Shown piece after piece: positions 5,637 through 10,496 of a stretch of DNA of 10,496 bases; position 1 is the stretch's first letter; the number at the start of each line of letters is the position of its first letter. Source of the stretch: Lawsonibacter sp. (GTDB lineage: Bacteria; Bacillota; Clostridia; Oscillospirales; Oscillospiraceae); the NCBI GenBank assembly GCA_022798855.1, contig JAAWNI010000065.1:1-10496 (forward strand), in the 5' to 3' direction. The translations under genes and the position numbers were made by a program. The notes under the pieces were generated by a model. The model did not search any database. It saw nothing but the letters and a program-made list of their open reading frames with translations, and was not told the DNA's origin.

Positions 5637-5660
5637 GTAGGGGCGGATATCATCCGCCCG
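5637..5660. repeat. GTAGGGGCGGA-type intergenic repeat with hairpin
   Basis: GTAGGGGCGGAT begins at 5637. GGGCGGAT (5641-5648) pairs with ATCCGCCC (5652-5659) around ATC. There is no T-tract, so it is not a classical terminator. The same GTAGGGGCGGA core occurs on the minus strand at 9710-9720, at the 3' end of the LysR gene. This suggests a dispersed short repeat in the genome. Confidence 0.5.
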
Positions 5661-5675
5661 CGGAAATCGCAGTAA

Positions 5676-5706
5676 ACCCATCAACATGGGTGGCCTGTAG
5701 CCACCC
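5676..5706. repeat. Two overlapping, mutually exclusive hairpins before the SdpI-family gene
   Basis: ACCCAT (5676-5681) can pair with ATGGGT (5686-5691), or GGGTGGC (5688-5694) can pair with GCCACCC (5700-5706). They share GGGT, so only one can form at a time. They sit just upstream of the AAGGAG (5709-5714) and AGGGGG (5717-5722) stretches preceding the ATG at 5728, in the feoB-SdpI spacer. Confidence 0.35.
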
Positions 5707-5727
5707 CTAAGGAGAAAGGGGGCAAAT

Positions 5728-6114
5728 ATGGTAAATATCCTGTTCTGGCTCTTCCTGCTGGCCATGGACTTGTTGCTCCCGGGGCTGATGATCGGCTTTG
5801 GGAAGGAATTTATAAAAAATCCCCCCACAGAAATCAACCCAGGCTTTGGCTACCGCACACCCAGGTCCTCAAAAAATCAGGACACCTGGGACTTCGCCCA
5901 GAAATATATGGGGAAACTCTGGCATCGGGCGGGCCAGGTGCTGCTGCCCCCCTCTCTTGTGCCGCTGTTGTTCGTGCTGGGCCGGGATGTAGGGCTGGTA
6001 GGCGCTGTAGGCATGGCTGTCTGCGGGGCGCAGCTGGTGGTGATGCTGGGGTCCATCCTGGTTGTGGAGCGGGCCTTGAAAAAGAATTTTGACAAAGACG
6101 GCAACAGGCGGTAA
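5728..6114 (+). CDS. SdpI-family membrane protein
   Basis: A 128-residue integral membrane protein with the SdpI/YhfL-family signature GYRTPRSSKNQDTW at residues 41-54, followed by FAQKYMGKLW. A hydrophobic helix covers about 1-24, and two more lie at about 72-85 and 88-113, before a basic tail (ALKKNFDKDGNRR). In Bacillus subtilis SdpI gives immunity to the SdpC toxin and sequesters the SdpR repressor. Most family members, including short ones like this that lack the extra N-terminal helices of B. subtilis SdpI, have no known role. No sdpABC-like toxin genes or SdpR-like ArsR regulator lie nearby. Start ATG 5728 follows AGGGGG at 5 bases. It may receive read-through from feoB, since no clear terminator lies in the 103-bp gap. 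The family call is good; immunity function is not supported by context. Confidence 0.83.
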   Translation: MVNILFWLFLLAMDLLLPGLMIGFGKEFIKNPPTEINPGFGYRTPRSSKNQDTWDFAQKYMGKLWHRAGQVLLPPSLVPLLFVLGRDVGLVGAVGMAVCGAQLVVMLGSILVVERALKKNFDKDGNRR

Positions 6115-6121
6115 AATCGAA

Positions 6122-6153
6122 TGCGGGGCCTGCCGTCTTTGACGGGCCCCGCA
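6122..6153 (+). terminator. Strong GC hairpin after the SdpI-family gene, no U-tract
   Basis: TGCGGGGC (6122-6129) pairs with GCCCCGCA (6146-6153), and inside it CCGTC (6133-6137) pairs with GACGG (6141-6145) around TTT. AAAAACAAG follows instead of a T-run, so it would be a poor rho-independent terminator on the plus strand. It may protect the upstream mRNA end or attenuate read-through into the HAD gene. Confidence 0.45.
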
Positions 6154-6178
6154 AAAACAAGAGGAATGGACTGATTTT

Positions 6179-6976
6179 GTGATAAAACTGATCTCTCTGG
6201 ACCTGGACGGCACCCTTTTAGACCCCCAGGGCCGGATTACGGAATCCTCCAAGAAGGCCATCGCCAAAGCCCGGGCCGCGGGGGTGCGGGTGGTGCTCAA
6301 CACCGGCCGGCCGGCGCCGGAGGCCCTGTGGTTCGCCCAGGAGGCGGGGCTGGACGAGGTGAACGCCTGCCTGGGGGGCGCGGCCCTGGTGGAGCGGACA
6401 GGGGGGAGGACCACCAGCCGCCGGGACATCCCGGAGCCCTCGGCCCGGCGGGTGCTGGAGCTGTGCCTGGGCCGTGAGATTGAGCTGATGATCTTCGCCG
6501 GGGACGAGATTTTAATGGACCCCTTCTCCCAGGCCTCTCTGGAGCGGACCTACCCCTATCCCGCCTTCCACAACGCGGCCCGGGCGGTGGCGGACCCCAT
6601 CGCCTATATGGAGTCCAGGGGCCTGCCCCTGACCAAGCTCCACGGGGACTGGAACCCCGGCCGCTACCCCCTGGAGGAGCTGGCCGCCCTGCCCGGCGTG
6701 GCCCTCACCTCCTCCAACCCCCACGACTTCGAGGTGGTGGCCCAGGGGGTGGACAAGGGGCGGTCCCTGGGCCAGCTGGCCGGGCTGTACGGCGTCCCGC
6801 TGGCGGAGTGCGCCGCCGTGGGGGACAGCGGCAACGATCTGGCCATGCTCCGGGCGGCGGGCCTGCCCATCGCCATGGGCAACGCGTCCCAGGCGGTGAA
6901 GGAAGCCGCCGCCCGCACCGCACCCTCCAACGGCCAGGAGGGGGTGGCCTGGGCCATTTTGAGCTGCCTGGAGTAA
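6179..6976 (+). CDS. Cof-type HAD-superfamily phosphatase
   Basis: A 265-residue cytoplasmic HAD hydrolase of the Cof/type IIB cap group, which dephosphorylates sugar phosphates, nucleotides, PLP or similar small molecules. Substrate cannot be read from sequence. All four catalytic motifs are present: motif I DLDGTLL (8-14) with nucleophile D8 and acid/base D10, motif II NTGRP (T42), motif III lysine K193 in VDKGRSL, and motif IV GDSGND (215-220) binding Mg2+. The cap lies between about residues 80 and 185. The family tail MGNASQAVKEAA is intact and the length is normal. The start is GTG 6179, the only start codon that keeps motif I at the N-terminus. The nearest purine-rich site, AGAGGA (6160-6165), is unusually far at about 13 bases and serves a tiny ATG-GAC-TGA frame instead. 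A perfect terminator follows. Confidence 0.92.
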   Translation: MIKLISLDLDGTLLDPQGRITESSKKAIAKARAAGVRVVLNTGRPAPEALWFAQEAGLDEVNACLGGAALVERTGGRTTSRRDIPEPSARRVLELCLGREIELMIFAGDEILMDPFSQASLERTYPYPAFHNAARAVADPIAYMESRGLPLTKLHGDWNPGRYPLEELAALPGVALTSSNPHDFEVVAQGVDKGRSLGQLAGLYGVPLAECAAVGDSGNDLAMLRAAGLPIAMGNASQAVKEAAARTAPSNGQEGVAWAILSCLE

Positions 6977-6983
6977 TAAAAAA

Positions 6984-7024
6984 CGGTTCCCTGGAGCAAT
7001 TAACTCCAGGGAACCGCAATTTTT
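6984..7024. terminator. Perfect 13-bp bidirectional terminator
   Basis: CGGTTCCCTGGAG (6984-6996) and CTCCAGGGAACCG (7004-7016) are exact inverted arms with a 7-base loop. AATTTTT follows on the plus strand and an A-run (6978-6983) supplies the U-tract for the minus strand. It terminates both the HAD gene and the convergent DUF554 gene, whose stop at 7023-7025 overlaps the T-run. Confidence 0.95.
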
Positions 7025-7724
7025 ATCCCACCAGCGCTGTCCAGGCGGCGGAGACGAAGAAGGCGAGGATCAGTCCGGGGAGCAGGTTCAGCCCCTTGAT
7101 ATCCTCTTTGATTTTGCACAGCCGCAGGCCGGCCACGAAGGTAACGATGCCGCCCACGGCGGAGAAGTCGGCGATCATCACGTCGGTGATGGCCCCCTGG
7201 ACCAGGTGGGCCACCCCGAAGAGGGCCATGTAGACGCACAGCTGGGGCAGGCACAGGCAGGGGATGATCTTCCCCAGCAGGGCGGCGAAGATGCAGGCGG
7301 TGACGCAGTCCAAAATGGCCTTGGTGACCAAAATGCTGCCGTCGCCGGTGAGGCCCTCGTTCAGCGCCCCGAACCAGCCCGTCCCGCCGCAGCAGAACAA
7401 AATCAGCGCCGCGCTTACCTGGGCCAGATAGGCCCCGTCCGCCCCGCCGCCCATGAGCCTGCCCGTCACGGCGGTGGCCAGGCTGTTGATTCGGTCCTCC
7501 AGGCGGATTGCTTCCCCCACAAGCGCCCCCAGCAGCAGCGCCAGGATGACGGCGGACAGGTTCTTGGCCCGGATGATCAGCACAATGCCCATGACGATGG
7601 CGGCGATGCCCAGCAGGTTGTTGAGCAGCTTTTTCCACCGGTCCCCCAGCCGGGCGCTGAGGACGCAGCCCACCAGCGCCCCGCACAGAGTGGCGGAGAC
7701 ATCGGTAAAAATTCCAATCGGCAT
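7023..7724 (-). CDS. DUF554 family membrane protein
   Basis: A 233-residue polytopic membrane protein matching the DUF554 (YdfK/YqgA) family, uncharacterised and possibly a transporter. Start ATG 7724-7722 was preferred over GTG 7733 because GAGGTG, which overlaps the upstream TGA, stands 7 bases before it. The N-terminus MPIGIFTDVSATLCGALVGCVLSARLGDRWKKLLNNLLGIAAIVMGI follows the family's opening pattern: a glycine-rich helix, a basic cytoplasmic loop, a second helix. About six or seven hydrophobic segments follow, including NLSAVILALLLGALVGEAI, VSAALILFCCGGTGWFGAL and a final LLPGLILAFFVSAAWTALVG. It is rich in cysteine for a membrane protein (FCCGG, IIPCLCLPQLC). It is the last gene of the LysR-flavoenzyme operon, 10 bp after the oxidoreductase stop. 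This suggests translational coupling and a possible role moving the enzyme's substrate or product (inference). Confidence 0.88.
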   Translation of the reverse strand: MPIGIFTDVSATLCGALVGCVLSARLGDRWKKLLNNLLGIAAIVMGIVLIIRAKNLSAVILALLLGALVGEAIRLEDRINSLATAVTGRLMGGGADGAYLAQVSAALILFCCGGTGWFGALNEGLTGDGSILVTKAILDCVTACIFAALLGKIIPCLCLPQLCVYMALFGVAHLVQGAITDVMIADFSAVGGIVTFVAGLRLCKIKEDIKGLNLLPGLILAFFVSAAWTALVG

Positions 7725-7734
7725 ACCAGCCACC

Positions 7735-9681
7735 TCAGATGTCCAGGGCTGCGTGGTAGCCCTGATAGACGGCGTTGGTAATGTTGGACACCCGATTGCA
7801 GTCCCCGATCTCCCGCACCCAGGGGGCGCAGGCGCGCAGGGCCATCACCGCATCCCGGTTGGACCGCTGGCCCACGGCGCAGACCACCGTCCGGCCGGGG
7901 ATGAGCACCTCGCGGCCCTCCTTGTCCCTGCACACCAGCCCCTCCGGGGTCACCCGCAGGCCGGCGTGCTCCAGGTGGACGGTGGCATACCGGTCCACCT
8001 TCTCCATGAGGATGGGCCGGTGGCGGATGTTGCAGTCCACCGCCAGGGAATCCCGCATCTCCACCAGATGGACGGCCTTGCCCTCCATCCCCAGGTGGAC
8101 GGCGCACTCACAGCCCGCCAGGCCGCCGCCCAAGACAACGACGGAGTCTCCGACTTTTTCTTTTTCCAGGTAGTAGTTGTTGACGATGACCACATTGTCC
8201 CCGTCGATGCCAGGCAGGGGCGGGACGATGGGGCTGCTGCCCACCGCCAGGATCAGAGCTTCCGGGGCCAGCTCATGCAGGAGCTCCGGGGTGGCTTCGG
8301 TGTTGAGGCGGACCTCCACTCCGGCCAGCTCCAGCTGGCGGGCCAGGGTGAGGCCCAGCTGATACATCTCATACTTGAAGGGCAGGGCCTGCTCACTCTT
8401 CAGAATGCCGCCCAGCTCCCCGGTTTTCTCCAGAAGTATGACGCTGTGGCCCCGCTGGGCGGCTGTGAGGGCGGCTTTCATGCCCCCCACGCCGCCGCCG
8501 GCTACTACAACGTTCTTCTTCACGGCTGCGGGCCTGACCTCCATCCCCTCGACCTCCCGGCCGATGAGCGGGTTGACGGTGCACCGCCGGGTGCCGGTGG
8601 TGGGCCGCTCCGCCATGCAGGTGAAGCACCGCAGGCACCGGACGATCTCGTCCTCCCGGTTGGCCATTACCTTGTTGGGCAGCTCCGGGTCGGCCAGCAG
8701 GGCACGGGCCATATAGACCACGTCCGCCTTGCCGCTGGCGATAATCTCCTCCATCTGGGCGGGGTCGTTGAGCCCGCCGATGGCGGCCACCGGCTTGCTG
8801 ACGTGCTTTTTAATCTCGGCGGCCAGATGGACGTTGTCCCCGTGGGGGGCGAACATGGGCAGGTGGGTGCGGAAAAAGCCAAACTGATAGGATCCGGCGG
8901 AGGCGTGGATCAGGTCCACCAGGTCCTCCAGGGCGTGGGCGATCTCACAGCCCTCCGCCAAATCGTAGCCGCCCTCGAAGAGCTCCGCGCCGCTCATCCG
9001 CAGCTCAATGGGGAAGCCGGGGCCTACCGCGTCCCGGACGGACTGGAGCACCTCCCGGGCGAAGCGCAGCCGGTTCTCGAAGGAGCCTCCGTACCCGTCG
9101 GCGCGGTGGTTGAAGGCGGGAGACAGAAACTGGTTCACCAGCCAGCCGTGGCCGGCGTGGACCATGACCATCTGGAAGCCCGCCCGCTTGCACAGGGCGG
9201 CGGTTTCGCCGTAGGCCTTTACAATGTCGGCGATTTGCTCCTCGGCCAGCGCCTTGACGGGGATGCCGTCGGGCCGGACCCAGTCGCTGGGGCCGAACTG
9301 GGCCAGCCCCTTCTTCTTGTCCTTGTCCACCAGATAGGTGCCGGCGTACTGGCCGGAGTGGCTCAGCTCCACGCTGGGCACCGCCCCGTGGCGGGCCACG
9401 GCGTCGGCCAAAAAGGTCCAGCTGGCCAAATTGCCGGGGGTCTTCAGGTCCAGGTGGAACATGTGGGAGGCATCTGTCTCCGGGTGGACCACCAGCTCAC
9501 TGGCGGTGACGGCGGCGGCGCCCCCCTTGGCCCGCAGCTCGTAGAAGCCGGGGGTCCGGGGGCCGACACAGCAGTCGGCGGTGATGTCGGTGCCCCCCAT
9601 GGGGGCGGAAAACATGCGGTTGCGGAAATTTACCCGGCCTATGGTGATGGGGGAACAGAGGTGGGGGTATTTTTGTTCCAT
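7735..9681 (-). CDS. Fe-S/FMN/FAD ene-reductase of the 2,4-dienoyl-CoA reductase (FadH/2-enoate reductase/BaiCD-like) family
   Basis: A 648-residue cytoplasmic flavoenzyme that should pass electrons from NAD(P)H through FAD and a [4Fe-4S] cluster to FMN and reduce an activated C=C bond. Start ATG 9681 follows GAGGAG at 7 bases. Residues 1-345 form the Old Yellow Enzyme TIM barrel: FSAPMGG (24-30), HAGHG (175-179) with the substrate-binding His pair, and DGYGGSFENR (195-204). The cluster motif is C349-x2-C352-x2-C355-x11-C367 (CLRCFTC ... CTVNP), a variant of the commoner x2-x3 spacing. Residues 389-480 carry the FAD-binding GGGVGG (395-400). Residues 513-560 carry the NAD(P)-binding GGGLAG (518-523). 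The usual active-site Tyr equivalent after HAGHG is replaced here by W180 and L181, so chemistry may differ from FadH. In anaerobes such enzymes act on enoates, bile acids, steroids, cinnamates or flavonoids; the substrate here is unknown. It lies between a LysR gene (35 bp upstream) and DUF554. Confidence 0.92.
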   Translation of the reverse strand: MEQKYPHLCSPITIGRVNFRNRMFSAPMGGTDITADCCVGPRTPGFYELRAKGGAAAVTASELVVHPETDASHMFHLDLKTPGNLASWTFLADAVARHGAVPSVELSHSGQYAGTYLVDKDKKKGLAQFGPSDWVRPDGIPVKALAEEQIADIVKAYGETAALCKRAGFQMVMVHAGHGWLVNQFLSPAFNHRADGYGGSFENRLRFAREVLQSVRDAVGPGFPIELRMSGAELFEGGYDLAEGCEIAHALEDLVDLIHASAGSYQFGFFRTHLPMFAPHGDNVHLAAEIKKHVSKPVAAIGGLNDPAQMEEIIASGKADVVYMARALLADPELPNKVMANREDEIVRCLRCFTCMAERPTTGTRRCTVNPLIGREVEGMEVRPAAVKKNVVVAGGGVGGMKAALTAAQRGHSVILLEKTGELGGILKSEQALPFKYEMYQLGLTLARQLELAGVEVRLNTEATPELLHELAPEALILAVGSSPIVPPLPGIDGDNVVIVNNYYLEKEKVGDSVVVLGGGLAGCECAVHLGMEGKAVHLVEMRDSLAVDCNIRHRPILMEKVDRYATVHLEHAGLRVTPEGLVCRDKEGREVLIPGRTVVCAVGQRSNRDAVMALRACAPWVREIGDCNRVSNITNAVYQGYHAALDI

Positions 9682-9709
9682 GGAAAAACTCCTCTCTTGT
9701 GTCTGGTTG

Positions 9710-9720
9710 TCCGCCCCTAC
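9710..9720 (-). repeat. Second copy of the GTAGGGGCGGA repeat core
   Basis: On the minus strand GTAGGGGCGGA runs from 9720 to 9710, matching the repeat that starts at 5637. Its TAG is the stop codon of the LysR-type gene. The hairpin-forming second half of the 5637 copy is not present here. Confidence 0.4.
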
Positions 9721-10496
9721 AGCCCCTCCCGCTCCCGCTGGAAGGCCTCCCGGAACATGGTCAAAAAGTCCTCGGTGCTGGGGGGGAGGTAGGCCCCCTT
9801 CCGGTAAAGGAGGCAGAAGTCATATCCCGTCCCCGGGGTGTCCAGCGACAGGCAGCGGATATTTTGGGAGCCCCGGATATAGGAGGACATCACCTCCGGG
9901 GTAAAGGTGCACCCCAGGCCGTTGGCCACCGCCTCCAGGGCCCCGTCCAGGGTGCGGGACTGCATGGAGATGGAGTAGGAAATTCGGTTTCCGTCCAGGA
10001 TGCTGTCAGCAAACTGGCGGATGCGGTGGGATTTGCTCAGCAAAACGAAGGAGCAGCCCTCCAGCTGGCCGGGATGGACCACAGGATATTTAAACCGCTC
10101 GGAATGCTCCGCCGCCTGGACCAGGGGGTGGTCCTTGTGGACGGCCAGCACATACTCCTGTCGGGCTACAGGCAGATACTCAAAGCAGTCCCGTTTTTTG
10201 GTAATATTCACCGCGATGCAGTCCAGCTCCAGCCCCTCCAGCATCTCCTCCAGCTTGTCGCTGCCGAACTCGTTCAGGGTCAGGGCGATGTTGGGGTATT
10301 TCTTTTTGAATTGAGGGATGACGGAAAAGATGGTAAAGGGCCGGCGGATGCCGGTGATCCCCACCCGGAGCCGCCCCCGGTCCATCCGGGCGATGTCGTC
10401 CAGCTCGGCCCGCATGTGGGCCTGGATGGCGAAAATCTGCTTGATGTGCTCCAGGTAGCACTCCCCGGCGTAGGTGAGCACCATGCGGTTGTCGAT
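9717..10496 (-). CDS. LysR-family transcriptional regulator (5' end outside window)
   Basis: The C-terminal 259 residues of a LysR-type regulator. The frame runs off the right edge (upstream codons read IDNR before MVLTYAGE), so the ATG at 10484 is internal and most of the N-terminal winged helix-turn-helix is missing. The visible part begins with the wing and linker helix (RMVLTYAGECYLEHIKQIFAIQAHMRAELDDIA). It continues with the effector-binding domain: GRLRVGITGIRRPFTIFSVIPQFKKKYPNIALTL opens the first subdomain, and the hinge region lies around LLSKSHRIRQFADSIL, followed by GALEAVANGLGCTFTPEVMSSYI. LysR proteins bind a small co-inducer in this cleft and usually control adjacent genes. It is co-directional with the flavoenzyme and only 35 bp upstream of it, unlike the commoner divergent arrangement, so it is probably the first gene of the same operon and autoregulates it (inference). 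Confidence 0.9.
   Translation of the reverse strand: MDNRMVLTYAGECYLEHIKQIFAIQAHMRAELDDIARMDRGRLRVGITGIRRPFTIFSVIPQFKKKYPNIALTLNEFGSDKLEEMLEGLELDCIAVNITKKRDCFEYLPVARQEYVLAVHKDHPLVQAAEHSERFKYPVVHPGQLEGCSFVLLSKSHRIRQFADSILDGNRISYSISMQSRTLDGALEAVANGLGCTFTPEVMSSYIRGSQNIRCLSLDTPGTGYDFCLLYRKGAYLPPSTEDFLTMFREAFQREREGL

Noticed and set aside
4574..5710. 378-codon plus-strand frame within feoB
   Set aside because: Arg/His/Pro-rich out-of-frame reading of feoB with no family features.
7453..9792. 779-codon open frame antisense to the ene-reductase
   Set aside because: A shadow frame produced by GC-rich codon use; no recognisable domains, no ribosome site, and it crosses three well-supported minus-strand genes.

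Overview
The window looks like chromosomal DNA from a high-GC, anaerobic, low-oxygen-lifestyle Firmicute, most likely an Oscillospiraceae-type gut bacterium (Flavonifractor, Lawsonibacter or a relative). This is inferred from four things: the GC-rich codon use of the core genes, strong AGGAGG-type ribosome binding sites, a fused FeoA-FeoB ferrous iron transporter, and an iron-sulfur flavin 'Old Yellow Enzyme'. No ribosomal RNA or other direct taxonomic marker is present, so the assignment is tentative. No rRNA, tRNA, CRISPR array, transposase or phage structural gene was seen.

Layout. (1) 2-622, plus strand: the 3' part of an Mrp/NBP35 iron-sulfur carrier ATPase, ending in a strong bidirectional terminator. 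(2) 673-2018: an AT-richer accessory stretch. It holds a small exported protein of unknown family on the minus strand with a perfect consensus promoter, a short broken-looking reading frame, a 122-residue all-helical hypothetical protein on the minus strand, and, divergent from it, a 56-residue ribbon-helix-helix protein on the plus strand. The divergent promoter region carries four copies of a TTCTRAYATA-like half-site. (3) 2140-5624, plus strand: a membrane-anchored XRE-type regulator, a terminator, then feoB with its own promoter and an inverted repeat over the -10. (4) 5728-6976, plus strand: an SdpI-family membrane protein and a Cof-type HAD phosphatase, ending in a perfect 13-bp bidirectional terminator. 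(5) 7023-10496, minus strand: an apparent operon reading LysR regulator (5' end outside the window), Fe-S/FMN/FAD oxidoreductase of the 2,4-dienoyl-CoA reductase/2-enoate reductase type, and a DUF554 membrane protein.

How the parts may work together. Mrp (Fe-S cluster carrier), FeoAB (Fe2+ import) and the Fe-S flavoenzyme all belong to iron-dependent anaerobic metabolism, but they sit in separate transcription units and nothing shows co-regulation. The LysR-flavoenzyme-DUF554 genes are tightly packed and probably form one substrate-responsive reduction operon with an unknown substrate. The RHH protein, its helical divergent neighbour and the shared half-site array look like a small autoregulated module and are the best candidate here for something undescribed.
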